Of a DNA stretch of 64,000 nt, positions 9,065-18,605 are shown piece after piece. Position 1 is the stretch's first letter. The number at the start of each line of letters is the position of its first letter. Location: NCBI GenBank assembly GCA_023953845.1, contig JAMLJC010000001.1:3420501-3484500 (forward strand). Reading direction: 5' to 3'. Source of the stretch: Rhizobiaceae bacterium. Its GTDB lineage: Bacteria > Pseudomonadota > Alphaproteobacteria > Rhizobiales > Rhizobiaceae. Below the pieces are notes generated by a model, which was not told where the DNA came from, ran no database searches, and was given only the letters and a program-made list of their open reading frames with translations. The position numbers were made by a program, and so were the translations under genes.

Positions 9065-10207
9065 CTAGGCCGCCGCGACCCGGACCGGGTTCCCGGCGGC
9101 GAAGGTGCGGATCGTCTCGATGATCCTGTCCTGATCCGCCATGGAGAGATAGGGATGCATCGGCAGGCAGAGGATGCGTGACGGCAGCCCTTCCGAGACC
9201 GGCAGGCCCGAGGGCGTGCGCGGATAGCGTTCGTAGGCAGCCTGCAGATGCAGCGGCTTCACGTAGTAGATCACGGACGGAATGCCGTTCGCCTGCAGAT
9301 GCGCCTTCAGTGCGTCGCGGTTCGGTGTCTCGATGGCGTATTGCGCCCAGGCGGAGCGATGGCCGGCCGGGATCTGCGCGACCTTGACGGCGTCGCCGAG
9401 ACCTTCCGCATAGCGCTTCGCCACGGCCTGCCGCGCCAACATCTCGTCTTCGAGGATGGCGAGCTTCTCGATCAGGATCGCCGCCTGCAACGTATCGAGG
9501 CGGGAGTTCAGCCCGACATGGACGTTGTCGTACTGCGTTTCGCCCTTGCCGTGAAAGGCGAAGGAGCGCAGCCGCTCGGCGAGCGCGCCGTCGTTTGTGA
9601 ACATGGCGCCGCCGTCGCCGTAGCAGCCGAGCGGCTTGGCGGGATAGAAGCTCGTCGAGGCGACGTCGCCGAAGGCGCCGCACATTCTTCCATGCGACGA
9701 GCCGCCGATTGCCTGCGCGGCATCCTCGATGACCAGCAGTTTCTCGCGCTTGGCGACCGCGTCGATGGCGGCATAGTCGGCCGCGAGCCCGAACAGGTCG
9801 ACCGGGATGATCGCCTTCGGCGTCAGTCGGCCTTCCTTGCGGATCGCCGCGATCGCCGCTTCGAGGCTGGCGATGTCGATATTGTAGGTGTCGGGATCGA
9901 CGTCGACGAAGACCGGTTCGGCATGCGCCAGCGCCGCCACCTCCGCCGTCGCGGCGAAGGTGAAGCTCGGCACGAAGACGGCGTCGCCGGGGCCAATGCC
10001 GGAAGCCAGAAGCGGCAGAAGCAGCGCGTCCGTGCCGTTGGCGCAGGCGACCATATGCTTGACGCCGACATAGGCGGCGAGTTGCTTCTCGAATTCGGCG
10101 ACCTGCGGCCCGAGAATGTAGCGGCCGTCATCGACGACGGCGTCGATGGCCGCGCGCAGCTTCTCACGGATGCGTTCGCGCTGTGCGCCGAGATCGATGA
10201 ATTGCAT
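9065..10207 (-). CDS. DegT/DnrJ/EryC1/StrS-family sugar aminotransferase
   Basis: The 380-residue PLP enzyme fits the DegT family, which transaminates nucleotide-linked ketosugars such as UDP-4-keto hexoses during surface-glycan synthesis. Visible landmarks are the N-terminal FIDLGAQRERI, YILGPQVAEFEKQLA, the GTDALLLPL substrate/PLP region, EDAAQAIGG, and the Schiff-base lysine K191 in SFYPAKPLGCYGDGG. I chose ATG at 10207, where family members begin; the open frame runs 45 codons further upstream but that part is compositionally unlike the family. It stands alone, so the exact sugar cannot be named. Confidence 0.9.
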   Translation of the reverse strand: MQFIDLGAQRERIREKLRAAIDAVVDDGRYILGPQVAEFEKQLAAYVGVKHMVACANGTDALLLPLLASGIGPGDAVFVPSFTFAATAEVAALAHAEPVFVDVDPDTYNIDIASLEAAIAAIRKEGRLTPKAIIPVDLFGLAADYAAIDAVAKREKLLVIEDAAQAIGGSSHGRMCGAFGDVASTSFYPAKPLGCYGDGGAMFTNDGALAERLRSFAFHGKGETQYDNVHVGLNSRLDTLQAAILIEKLAILEDEMLARQAVAKRYAEGLGDAVKVAQIPAGHRSAWAQYAIETPNRDALKAHLQANGIPSVIYYVKPLHLQAAYERYPRTPSGLPVSEGLPSRILCLPMHPYLSMADQDRIIETIRTFAAGNPVRVAAA

Positions 10208-10446
10208 CAAAGACTTCCCACCAATGCCTGAATTGCTGCGGGAGATACCAGAGTTGCGGGGGACGAGATAGGCGAGGGCGGCTGCGGCCGATTTGCAGGC
10301 CGGATGCCGCGCGTTACCGGATGCGCATTTTTCACACCACAAAAGTCATTTATGATCAATATGTTACGAGAAGCGCGCGATACACCCGCGCCGCAGGCGC
10401 TCCTGCCGAAACATAAATTGATCGGGATCCGCGATGTCCGGTGCGC

Positions 10447-11370
10447 TCAACCGAGCTCGTTGCGCCAGGGCGGATTCGCCCCGGCGCGGGAGACGGTGAC
10501 CGCCGCCGCATTGGCGCTGAAGGCGAGGATGCGCGCGATCTCGGCCTCGCTCAAGGCCGCCACGCCGGCCCTGGTGAGCCGGCCCTGATCGCGCAGCGAA
10601 GCCAGTATGCCGGCATTGATCGTATCGCCGGCTCCGACCGTATCGACCACCGCGACGGTGGGCGCCGGCATCGCCACCCTGTGATTCCCGGAGAAGGCGA
10701 TCAGGCCGTCGGCGCCCTTCGTGACGATCATCAGTTTCGGCCCGAGGGTCAGCCAGCGAGCGGCGATCTCGTCCGTCGCGCCGTCCTCGCCGAACCAGTC
10801 CAGATCCTCGTCCGACAGTTTCACGACGTCGGCCATGGCCAGCATGCGCTTCATACGCGCCAGATGGGCCGGCTTGTCCCTGATGAAGTTCTTGCGGATG
10901 TTCGGGTCGAACATCATGACGCGCTTGCCGTGCTCTCGGCGCATCAACGCCTCGTAGGTGGAACCGCAAGGCTCGGGAATGAGACTGATGCAGCTGAAAT
11001 GCATGGCCTCCACGTCGTCGCCGATCGTCGGGAGATCGGTCTCGTAGAGCATGCGCCCGGCGGTGTTCTCGTCGTAGAACAGGTAGCTGGCGTGCCCGTT
11101 CACAAGCCGCACGAAGGCGAGCGTGGTCGGCAGGTCGGAGAATTTTATCGCGTCGAGGCGGACGTTGCTGGCGACCAGCGCGTCCTTCAGCATGCCGCCG
11201 AAGAAGTCGGTCGAGATGCCGGTGAAGAAGCCGACGGGGATATCGAGACGGCCAAGCGCGATCGCGGTGTTGAAAACCGCGCCGCCCACATAGGGAGCGA
11301 AGGACGGCTCGCCGAGCGACGTGTCGCGCGGCAGCATGTCGATCAGCGCTTCGCCGCAACAGATGATCAT
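10447..11370 (-). CDS. PfkB-family sugar kinase, probably fructokinase
   Basis: A 307-residue ribokinase-fold protein with the N-terminal ICCGEALIDMLPRD, the GG motif (YVGGAVFNTAIALGRL) and the C-terminal signature DTVGAGDTINAGIL, whose catalytic base is D249. Starting at ATG 11370 places the first beta strand at the N-terminus; ATG at 11391 would add seven residues. It follows frcR on the same strand with a 105-base gap and is part of the frc locus. This supports phosphorylation of the imported sugar, most simply fructose to fructose-6-phosphate. In Sinorhizobium the frc locus also includes a kinase gene, but there it follows the transporter genes. Confidence 0.85.
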   Translation of the reverse strand: MIICCGEALIDMLPRDTSLGEPSFAPYVGGAVFNTAIALGRLDIPVGFFTGISTDFFGGMLKDALVASNVRLDAIKFSDLPTTLAFVRLVNGHASYLFYDENTAGRMLYETDLPTIGDDVEAMHFSCISLIPEPCGSTYEALMRREHGKRVMMFDPNIRKNFIRDKPAHLARMKRMLAMADVVKLSDEDLDWFGEDGATDEIAARWLTLGPKLMIVTKGADGLIAFSGNHRVAMPAPTVAVVDTVGAGDTINAGILASLRDQGRLTRAGVAALSEAEIARILAFSANAAAVTVSRAGANPPWRNELG

Positions 11371-11475
11371 GGCAAGAAATCCCGCGCACATGCCGGTTCA
11401 AAAGGAAAGGGCCTGCCCGAATAGGCTCGCGGAGCGCGGCCTGCAATAGGCGTGGCGGCACCGGCCCTCACGGCG

Positions 11476-12699
11476 TCAGTTCCGCTTGGAGAGCAGGTTT
11501 GCGCCGATCAGGAAGCGGTCCGACAGCGGCAGGCTGGCGGCGCCGAGCGCCCGCGCATGGATGCCGACCGTGCCCTCGCGGACGGGAGGCGGGCGCAGGC
11601 CTTCCGCATCGATCTTCGGGAGCGCGGCGTTGACGGCGTCGACGAGCGCCGCGAGCACCGTCCGCGGCATCCAGCCATCGATGATGGCGGCCTCGAAGTC
11701 GATGACCGCCGTGGCGGACACGATGGCATAGGCGAGCGCTTCGCCGGCGGTCTCCAGCCATTGGCCGAGATCCGGCCCGACATCCCCCCAGTCGTCGGGC
11801 GAGGTCCACAGGCGCGAGCCGTCGCCGCCGTGCAGCGCCAGCATCTTCTCCAGCCGCGCGATCGAGGCGATGTCGATGAGCTGGCGGGTGCGGCCGTCGC
11901 GATCCGGCACAGGCATGGAGCCGAGAGCGCCGGCATTGCCGGAAGGGCCGTCATAGAGGCGCCCGTCCAGCACGACGCCGCCGCCCGCGAAAGCGCCGAT
12001 GTAGAAATAGACGAAGTCGCGCAGGCCGCCCGTCTCGCCGAAGACGAGCTCGGCGCCGCAGGCCGAGGTTGCGTCGTTCTGCAGATAGACGGGGAAGGGG
12101 ACCTCGGCCTGCACCTCGGCCTGGATCTTGCGGTAGCGCCACTCGTTCATGATTTCCGCCGGCGCGCCGATCGTGTCGGCCCAGTTCCACAGTTCGAACG
12201 GCATGGCGATGCCCAGTCCGGCGATGCGGGCGTCCTGCTCGTCGGTGAGCAGTTTTCGCGCCTTGGCAATGCCGGCATGGACGAAATCGATCGTGTCCTG
12301 CGGAGCGGGATAGCGATAGGCGTAGTGCTGCATCGAGCGGACCTTGCCGAGGAAGTCGATCAGCACCAGCTCGGCGCTGCGCCTGCCGATCTTCAGGCCG
12401 AGAAAGAAGGCCCCGTCCGGATTGAGCGCCATCGGCACGGAGGGCTGTCCGATGCGGCCCCGGATCGGCTCCTGCCGCACGAGAAGCTGCTCCGCCTCCA
12501 GTTCCCGCATGATCACCGAGACGGTCTGCGCCGAAAGGCCGGTCATGCGCGCTATGTCGGATTTGGCCAGCGCGCCGTGCTGGCGGACGAGCGAAAGCAC
12601 CAGCCGCTCGTTGTAGTCGCGCATGCCGCTCTGGTTGGTTCCGCGGATACGGCTCTCCAACGGCTCGGCGGAACCGTGTTTGGGGTTGCCGGCTTCCAA
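11476..12699 (-). CDS. frcR: ROK-family transcriptional regulator of the fructose transport genes
   Basis: The 407-residue protein has an N-terminal MarR-like winged helix (about residues 25-85, ALAKSDIARMTGLSAQTVSV) followed by an ROK sugar-kinase-like domain with a degenerate glycan-binding region (GNAGALGSMPVP). It should repress or activate frcBCA according to sugar. I chose TTG at 12699, because GGAGGA lies five bases upstream and the product then begins LEAGNPKHGSAEPL, as I recall for rhizobial FrcR proteins. An ATG at 12762 would lie inside the intergenic palindrome. The gene is divergent from frcB. Confidence 0.87.
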   Translation of the reverse strand: MEAGNPKHGSAEPLESRIRGTNQSGMRDYNERLVLSLVRQHGALAKSDIARMTGLSAQTVSVIMRELEAEQLLVRQEPIRGRIGQPSVPMALNPDGAFFLGLKIGRRSAELVLIDFLGKVRSMQHYAYRYPAPQDTIDFVHAGIAKARKLLTDEQDARIAGLGIAMPFELWNWADTIGAPAEIMNEWRYRKIQAEVQAEVPFPVYLQNDATSACGAELVFGETGGLRDFVYFYIGAFAGGGVVLDGRLYDGPSGNAGALGSMPVPDRDGRTRQLIDIASIARLEKMLALHGGDGSRLWTSPDDWGDVGPDLGQWLETAGEALAYAIVSATAVIDFEAAIIDGWMPRTVLAALVDAVNAALPKIDAEGLRPPPVREGTVGIHARALGAASLPLSDRFLIGANLLSKRN

Positions 12700-12755
12700 G
12701 ATTTCCTCCAGTCTTGGCGATGCGCAAGGCGAAAGGATGCGCGCAGTGCGGTCGG

Positions 12756-12794
12756 CTGTCAATACTTAAATAAGAGTGATTTAATTATTGACAG
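12756..12794. promoter_or_regulatory. 39-bp palindrome between frcR and frcB, candidate FrcR operator
   Basis: Two 16-base arms, CTGTCAATACTTAAAT at 12756-12771 and ATTTAATTATTGACAG at 12779-12794, are reverse complements with one mismatch and flank a seven-base spacer. Each outer end contains TTGACA reading outward, so each half could serve as the -35 box of one of the two divergent promoters. A dimeric ROK regulator bound here would cover both. The inner TTAAAT/ATTTAA core is strikingly AT-rich in an otherwise GC-rich sequence. Confidence 0.75.
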
Positions 12795-12897
12795 CGCTAC
12801 CAGAATGTGTTGGTGAAAGGAAGGCCGAGGTCGGCCGGCTCCGGGCGCGGGAGGCGCGCCGCCGGGCTTGAGTGTTTGGTTCCACTGGGAGGAAACG

Positions 12898-13932
12898 GTG
12901 AACAAGAAATCGCTTTTGAGAACGACTGTACTCGCGGCCGCCGCCATGGGGCTGGCCAGCTTCGCCATGCCGGCTTCCGCGCAGGAAATCGGCGCCTGCC
13001 TGATCACCAAGACGGACAGCAATCCCTTCTTCGTGAAGATGAAGGAAGGCGCGACCGCCAAGGCCCAGGAGCTGGGCGTGACTCTGAAATCCTATGCCGG
13101 CAAGATCGACGGCGACAATGAAAGCCAGGTCGCGGCGATCGAGACCTGCATCGCCGACGGCGCCAAGGGCATCCTGCTGACGCCGTCCGACACCAAGGCG
13201 ATCGTGCCTTCGGTGCAGAAGGCGCGGGCGGCGGGCGTGCTCGTCATCGCGCTCGACACGCCGCTCGAGCCGATCAGCGAAGCCGACATGACGTTTGCCA
13301 CCGACAACCGCGAGGCCGGCCGCCTGATCGGCAAGTGGGCCGCCGCCACGATGGGCGACAAGGCCAAGGATGCCGTCATCGGCTTCCTCAACATCAACCC
13401 GTCCTACCCGACCGTCGACGTGCTGCGCGACCAGGGCTTCCAGGAAGGCTTCGGCATCGACGTCAAGAACCCTGACCTCATCGGCGACGAGGACGACCCG
13501 CGCATCGCCGGCCATGACTTCACCGACGGCAACGAGGAAGGCGGCCTGCGGGCCATGGAGAACCTTCTCCAGAAAAACCCGAACATCAATGTGATCCACA
13601 CCATCAACGAGCCTGCCGCAGCCGGCGCCTATCAGGCGCTGAAGTCGGTCGGCAAGGAGAACGACGTGCTGATCGTGTCGGTCGATGGCGGCTGCCCGGG
13701 CGTCAAGAACGTGGCCGAGGGCATCATCGGCGCGACCTCCCAGCAATACCCGCTGCTGATGGCGTCGATGGGCATCGAGGCGATCAAGAAGTTCGCGGAC
13801 AGCGGCGAGAAGCCGAAAGCCACAGACGGCAAGGACTTCTTCGACACGGGCGTGACGCTGATCACCGACAAGCCGGCTGAGGGCGTGCCGTCGATCGACA
13901 CCAAAGAAGGTCTCAACAAGTGCTGGGGCTGA
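12898..13932 (+). CDS. frcB: Periplasmic fructose-binding protein of ABC transporter
   Basis: The 344-residue protein is a type I periplasmic sugar-binding protein of the ribose/fructose group. It has a Sec signal peptide (KKSLLRTTVLAAAAMGLAS, cleavage probably after ASA before QEIGAC), then the Peripla_BP_4 fold beginning GACLITKTDSNPFFVKMKEG and a second lobe with HTINEPAAAGAYQAL. The start is GTG at 12898, placed six bases after GGAGGA; a GTG further upstream would spoil the signal peptide. It is first in frcBCA, divergent from frcR, and is followed by a strong hairpin before frcC. The sugar assignment rests on similarity to the rhizobial frc system and the linked kinase. Confidence 0.9.
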   Translation: MNKKSLLRTTVLAAAAMGLASFAMPASAQEIGACLITKTDSNPFFVKMKEGATAKAQELGVTLKSYAGKIDGDNESQVAAIETCIADGAKGILLTPSDTKAIVPSVQKARAAGVLVIALDTPLEPISEADMTFATDNREAGRLIGKWAAATMGDKAKDAVIGFLNINPSYPTVDVLRDQGFQEGFGIDVKNPDLIGDEDDPRIAGHDFTDGNEEGGLRAMENLLQKNPNINVIHTINEPAAAGAYQALKSVGKENDVLIVSVDGGCPGVKNVAEGIIGATSQQYPLLMASMGIEAIKKFADSGEKPKATDGKDFFDTGVTLITDKPAEGVPSIDTKEGLNKCWG

Positions 13933-13956
13933 TCCCATCAGCCTGATGTGACGAAC

Positions 13957-13986
13957 CCGGAAGGGCGGCGAGCGCCGCCCTTCCGG
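13957..13986 (+). terminator. Strong intercistronic hairpin between frcB and frcC
   Basis: CCGGAAGGGCGGCG at 13957-13970 pairs perfectly with CGCCGCCCTTCCGG at 13973-13986, giving a 14-bp stem with a minimal loop. There is no U tract, so it is more likely an RNA-stabilising or attenuating element than a full terminator. Such hairpins after the binding-protein gene commonly let more binding protein than permease be made. Confidence 0.7.
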
Positions 13987-14059
13987 ACCGTGCGGTGACG
14001 GGCAGTGAGGAACATGCCCGTCACACCGCTCCTCTGCGGCAAGGTGGGAAAAAGGCGCA

Positions 14060-15130
14060 ATGAGCACATCGGAACACAGCGAAACCGTAGAAAGCGTGCT
14101 CGAACGGAGCGATACGTCGATCGCTTCGTTCGACGATCACGACCAGGGTCTCATTCGCAGGATACAGAACTATCTGCACTCCAATCCGGCCGCCGTGCCG
14201 TTGATCGTGCTCGTCATCTCGCTGATCTGTTTCGGCGTCCTGCTCGGCGGCAAGCTGTTCTCCGCCTTCACTCTGACGCTGATCCTCCAACAGGTGGCGA
14301 TCACCGGCATCATCGGCGCGGCGCAGACGCTGGTCATCCTGACCGCCGGCATCGACCTGTCGGTCGGTGCGATCATGGTGCTGTCCTCGGTGGTCATGGG
14401 CCAGTTCACCTTCCGCTACGGCTTTCCGCCGGTGCTTTCGATCATTTGCGGCTTCATGGTGGGCGCGATCTGCGGCTACGTGAACGGCCTGCTGGTCTCG
14501 AAGATGAAGCTGCCGCCCTTCATCGTGACGCTGGGCTCCTGGCAGATCATCCTCGCCATCAACTTCATCTACTCGGCCAACGAGACGATCCGCTCGCAGG
14601 ACATCGACGCCGAGGCGCCGATCCTGAAATTCTTCGCCAACGACATCAGGGCGGGCGGGGCGGTGTTCACCTACGGCGTCATCTCGATGGTGCTGCTGGT
14701 CGTCCTTCTCTGGTACGTGCTCAACCACACGGCCTGGGGACGGCATGTCTACGCTGTGGGCGACGATCCGGACGCCGCCGAGCTTTCCGGCGTGCGCACC
14801 AGCCGCGTGCTGCTGCAGGTCTACACGCTGGCCGGCATCATCTGCGCCTTCGGCGCCTGGGTGCTGATCGGACGCGTCGGGGCGATCTCGCCGACGTCCG
14901 GCGCCTTCGCCAACATCGAATCCATCACCGCCGTGGTGATCGGCGGCATATCGCTGTTCGGCGGCCGCGGCTCGATCCTCGGCATGATCTTCGGCGCGCT
15001 GATCGTCGGCCTGTTTTCTCTGGGGCTGCGGATGCTCGGCACCGACCCGCAATACACCTACATGATGATCGGCGTTCTCATCATCCTCGCGGTGGCGGTC
15101 GATCAATGGATCAGAAAGGTCGCGGGCTGA
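14060..15130 (+). CDS. frcC: Fructose ABC transporter permease
   Basis: The 356-residue inner-membrane protein is of the BPD_transp_2 type (ribose/xylose/fructose permeases). After a polar 45-residue N-terminal extension it has eight to ten hydrophobic segments. The family landmarks ILTAGIDLSVGAIM, LPPFIVTLG and AVGDDPDAAELSGVRT are all present, the last being the cytoplasmic coupling loop. Its TGA shares one base with the ATG of frcA, so the two are translationally coupled. The permease is presumed to function as a homodimer with FrcA and to receive sugar from FrcB. Confidence 0.92.
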   Translation: MSTSEHSETVESVLERSDTSIASFDDHDQGLIRRIQNYLHSNPAAVPLIVLVISLICFGVLLGGKLFSAFTLTLILQQVAITGIIGAAQTLVILTAGIDLSVGAIMVLSSVVMGQFTFRYGFPPVLSIICGFMVGAICGYVNGLLVSKMKLPPFIVTLGSWQIILAINFIYSANETIRSQDIDAEAPILKFFANDIRAGGAVFTYGVISMVLLVVLLWYVLNHTAWGRHVYAVGDDPDAAELSGVRTSRVLLQVYTLAGIICAFGAWVLIGRVGAISPTSGAFANIESITAVVIGGISLFGGRGSILGMIFGALIVGLFSLGLRMLGTDPQYTYMMIGVLIILAVAVDQWIRKVAG

Positions 15131-15912
15131 TGAGTGTCGAACCTCTCCTCAAGGCGCGCGGACTGGTCAAGCGCTATGGCCGCGTCACGGCGCTCGATCA
15201 TGCGGATTTCGACCTCTATCCGGGCGAGATCCTCGCGGTGATCGGCGACAACGGCGCCGGCAAGTCCTCTCTCATCAAGGTCCTATCGGGCGCCATCACG
15301 CCCGACGAGGGCGAGATCACGCTGGACGGCCAGCCGGTGACTTTCTCCAACCCGATGGCGGCGCGGGCGGCCGGCATCGAGACCGTCTACCAGAACCTCG
15401 CCTTGTCGCCGGCGCTTTCCATCGCCGACAACATGTTCATGGGCCGCGAGATCAGGAAGCCGGGCTTCATGGGCGGCTGGTTCCGGCAGCTCGACAAGTC
15501 CGCCATGGCCAAGATGGCGCGCGGCAAGCTGTCGGAGCTAGGCCTGATGACCATCCAGAACATCCATCAGCCGGTGGAGACGCTTTCCGGCGGCCAGCGG
15601 CAGGGCGTGGCGGTGGCGCGCGCGGCGGCCTTCGGCTCCAAGGTCGTCATCATGGACGAGCCGACCGCCGCTCTGGGCGTCAAGGAGTCCCGGCGCGTGC
15701 TGGAGCTGATCCTCGACGTGAAGAAACGCGGCCTGCCGATCGTGCTCATCTCGCACAACATGCCGCATGTGTTCGAGGTGGCCGACCGCATCCACATCCA
15801 TCGGCTCGGCCGGCGGCTCTGCGTGGTCGATCCCAAGCAGATTTCCATGTCCGACGCGGTCGCCCTGATGACCGGCGCCAAGAAGCCGCCGGAAGAGGCG
15901 CTGGCGGCCTGA
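15130..15912 (+). CDS. frcA: Fructose ABC transporter ATP-binding protein
   Basis: A 260-residue single-domain ATPase with Walker A GDNGAGKSS (39-47), Q-loop VYQNLALSP, signature LSGGQRQG (152-159), Walker B VVIMDEP and the H-loop ISHN. Unlike the ribose-type RbsA and xylose-type XylG, which have two fused domains, it has one domain, as does rhizobial FrcA. It starts with an ATG at 15130 overlapping the frcC stop by one base. It is the last gene of the frc transport operon; the next gene, glgP, follows after 134 bases and probably has its own promoter. Confidence 0.93.
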   Translation: MSVEPLLKARGLVKRYGRVTALDHADFDLYPGEILAVIGDNGAGKSSLIKVLSGAITPDEGEITLDGQPVTFSNPMAARAAGIETVYQNLALSPALSIADNMFMGREIRKPGFMGGWFRQLDKSAMAKMARGKLSELGLMTIQNIHQPVETLSGGQRQGVAVARAAAFGSKVVIMDEPTAALGVKESRRVLELILDVKKRGLPIVLISHNMPHVFEVADRIHIHRLGRRLCVVDPKQISMSDAVALMTGAKKPPEEALAA

Positions 15913-16046
15913 ACCGCCGCCATCGCTTTTCATTCCAATCGATTGAGCTTGTACATCGATCATGCAACAAAGGCGCCGGGAGGATCGTCTCGCGCGGGCA
16001 GGCCTGGGATTTTCAACAGCGCACGCCCGGCTACCCTGACGAGGCA

Positions 16047-18515
16047 ATGATGACGGGCGCCATGATCAAGCTTCCCAAGCCGACAATCGACGATTCCGAT
16101 CCGAAGGCCCTCGCGGCCGAGATCCTGACCTGCCTGCGCTACCGCGTCGGCAAGGACGCGACCGTCGCCACTCCCTATGACTGGCTGACGGCCTCCATAA
16201 AAGTGGTGCGCGACCGCATCATCGAGCACTGGATCGACTCGACCAAGGAGGCCTATGAGCAGAGTTCCAAGCGCGTCTATTACCTGTCGCTGGAATTCCT
16301 GATCGGCCGCCTGATGCGCGACGCCTTCTCCAATCTCGGCATGCTCGACAAGATGCGGCAGGCGCTGGCGACGCTGAATGTCGACATCGACGTCATCGCC
16401 GCGCTGGAGCCGGACGCGGCGCTGGGCAATGGCGGCCTCGGTCGGCTGGCAGCCTGCTTCATGGAAAGCATGGCGACCGTCGACATTCCCGCGCATGGCT
16501 ACGGCATCCGCTACGCCAACGGCATGTTCCGCCAGGAAATCTCCAATGGCTGGCAGGTCGAGCTGCCCGAGACATGGCTCGACCACGGCAATCCGTGGGA
16601 GTTCGAGCGGCGCGAGCGCTCCTTCCAGGTCGGCTATGGCGGCACGGTCGAGTCCGTGACCACCAAGGACGGACGCCTCGAACGCCACGTCTGGAACCCG
16701 AGCGATCATGTGCTCGCCGTCGCCTACGACACGCCGGTCGTCGGCTGGCGCGGCAACCGCGTCAACACGCTGCGCCTGTGGTCCGGCATGCCGGTGGACC
16801 CGATCCTGCTTGATCGCTTCAACGCCGGCGACCATATCGGCGCGCTGGCCGAGAGCAACATGGCGGACGCCCTGTCGCGCGTGCTTTATCCGGCCGACTC
16901 GCATAGCGCCGGACAGGAACTGCGTCTCAAGCAGGAATATTTCTTCTCCTCGGCCTCGCTGCAGGACATCCTGCAGCGTCATATCAGCCAGTATGGCGAG
17001 CTGACATCGCTGCCCGACAAGGCGGCGATCCACATGAACGACACGCATCCGGCGATCGCCGTGCCGGAGCTGATGCGGCTGCTGATGGACATCCACGGCA
17101 TCGACTTCGACACGGCGTGGGACCTCACAAGGCGCACCTTCGCCTATACCAACCACACGCTGCTGCCGGAGGCGCTGGAAAGCTGGCCGGTGCCGCTGAT
17201 GGAGCGGCTGCTGCCGCGCCACATGCAGATCATCTACGCCATCAATGCCGAAGTGCTGCTGGAGGCGCGCATCTCGCGGCAGTTCGACGACGACGCCATC
17301 CGGCGCATCTCGCTGATCCAGGAGGACGGCGAGCGGCGCGTGCGCATGGGCAATCTAGCCTTCGTCGGCTCGCACTCGATCAACGGCGTCTCGGCGCTGC
17401 ACACGGAACTGATGAAGGACACCGTGTTCGCCGACCTCAACAAGCTCTATCCGGACCGGATCAACAACAAGACCAACGGCATCACGCCGCGCCGCTGGCT
17501 GATCCAGTGCAATCCGGGCCTGACCCGCCTGATCGGGGAAACGATCGGCGAGGGGTTTCTCGACGACATCACCGATATCGAGGGCATCGACAGGTTCGCC
17601 TCGGACGCCACGTTCCGCGAGAAGTTCGCGGCGGTGAAGCGCGAGAACAAGGTGAGGCTGTCGAACCTCATCGGCGAAAGGCTGGGCTTCAGGATCGACC
17701 CTTCGGCGCTGTTCGACGTGCAGATCAAGCGCATCCACGAATACAAGCGGCAACTGCTCAACATCATCGAGGCGGTGGCGCTCTATGACGAGATCCGCTC
17801 GCATCCCGAAAGAGACTGGCTCCCGCGCGTAAAACTGTTCGGGGGGAAAGCCGCGCCGAGCTACGCGAACGCCAAGCTGATCATCAAGCTGATCAACGAT
17901 GTGGCGAAGGTGGTGAACCGCGACCCGGCGGTGCGCGGCCTGCTCAAGATCGCCTTCGTGCCGAACTACAATGTCAGCCTGGCCGAGGTAATGATCCCGG
18001 CGGCCGACCTCTCCGAGCAGATCTCGACGGCCGGCATGGAGGCGTCCGGCACCGGCAACATGAAGTTCGCGCTGAACGGAGCTCTGACGATCGGCACGCT
18101 GGACGGCGCCAATGTCGAGATCAAGGAGCGGGTCGGCGACGACAACATCATCATCTTCGGCCTGACCGCCGATCAGGTGGCCGAGCGCCGCGCCAACGGC
18201 TACAACCCGCGCGCGGTGATCGAGGCGTCGCCGGAACTGTCGCAGGCGCTGTCCGCCATCTCGTCCGGCGTCTTCTCGCCCGACGATCCGAGCCGCTACC
18301 GCGACCTCGTCAACGGCCTTTACGACCACGACTGGTTCCAGGTGGCCGGAGATTTCAATGCCTACATGGCGGCGCAGCGGCAGGTCGACGCGATCTGGCG
18401 CGACAGCCCGAGCTGGACGGCCAAGGCCATCCACAACGTCGCGCGCATGGCCTGGTTCTCCTCCGATCGCACCATCCGGCAATACGCCCATGACATCTGG
18501 AACGTCCCGGCCTGA
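16047..18515 (+). CDS. glgP: Glycogen phosphorylase
   Basis: GlgP releases glucose-1-phosphate from glycogen chain ends with inorganic phosphate. The 822-residue protein is full length for the GT35 family. The pyridoxal-phosphate lysine is K673 in GNMKFALNGALTIG, and other conserved blocks are ALGNGGLGRLAACF, YGIRYANGMFRQ, and HMNDTHPAIAVPELMRLL. The start could be ATG 16047, 16050 or 16062; I give the longest. It opens the glg operon, with 90 bases before glgB. Confidence 0.96.
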   Translation: MMTGAMIKLPKPTIDDSDPKALAAEILTCLRYRVGKDATVATPYDWLTASIKVVRDRIIEHWIDSTKEAYEQSSKRVYYLSLEFLIGRLMRDAFSNLGMLDKMRQALATLNVDIDVIAALEPDAALGNGGLGRLAACFMESMATVDIPAHGYGIRYANGMFRQEISNGWQVELPETWLDHGNPWEFERRERSFQVGYGGTVESVTTKDGRLERHVWNPSDHVLAVAYDTPVVGWRGNRVNTLRLWSGMPVDPILLDRFNAGDHIGALAESNMADALSRVLYPADSHSAGQELRLKQEYFFSSASLQDILQRHISQYGELTSLPDKAAIHMNDTHPAIAVPELMRLLMDIHGIDFDTAWDLTRRTFAYTNHTLLPEALESWPVPLMERLLPRHMQIIYAINAEVLLEARISRQFDDDAIRRISLIQEDGERRVRMGNLAFVGSHSINGVSALHTELMKDTVFADLNKLYPDRINNKTNGITPRRWLIQCNPGLTRLIGETIGEGFLDDITDIEGIDRFASDATFREKFAAVKRENKVRLSNLIGERLGFRIDPSALFDVQIKRIHEYKRQLLNIIEAVALYDEIRSHPERDWLPRVKLFGGKAAPSYANAKLIIKLINDVAKVVNRDPAVRGLLKIAFVPNYNVSLAEVMIPAADLSEQISTAGMEASGTGNMKFALNGALTIGTLDGANVEIKERVGDDNIIIFGLTADQVAERRANGYNPRAVIEASPELSQALSAISSGVFSPDDPSRYRDLVNGLYDHDWFQVAGDFNAYMAAQRQVDAIWRDSPSWTAKAIHNVARMAWFSSDRTIRQYAHDIWNVPA

Positions 18516-18605
18516 CGGCGTCGTACGACCGGCGCGCCCTCTAGACAGGGCCGTGCCGATGGCGTGTAAATCGGTGGTCCGGATGTCGGGAGGAGGCGCC
18601 GGAGA

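Noticed and set aside
8754..9683. Minus-strand open frame spanning the aminotransferase C-terminus and the gene-free segment
   Set aside because: It reads the aminotransferase gene in a wrong frame and crosses the folded intergenic segment; no family resemblance.
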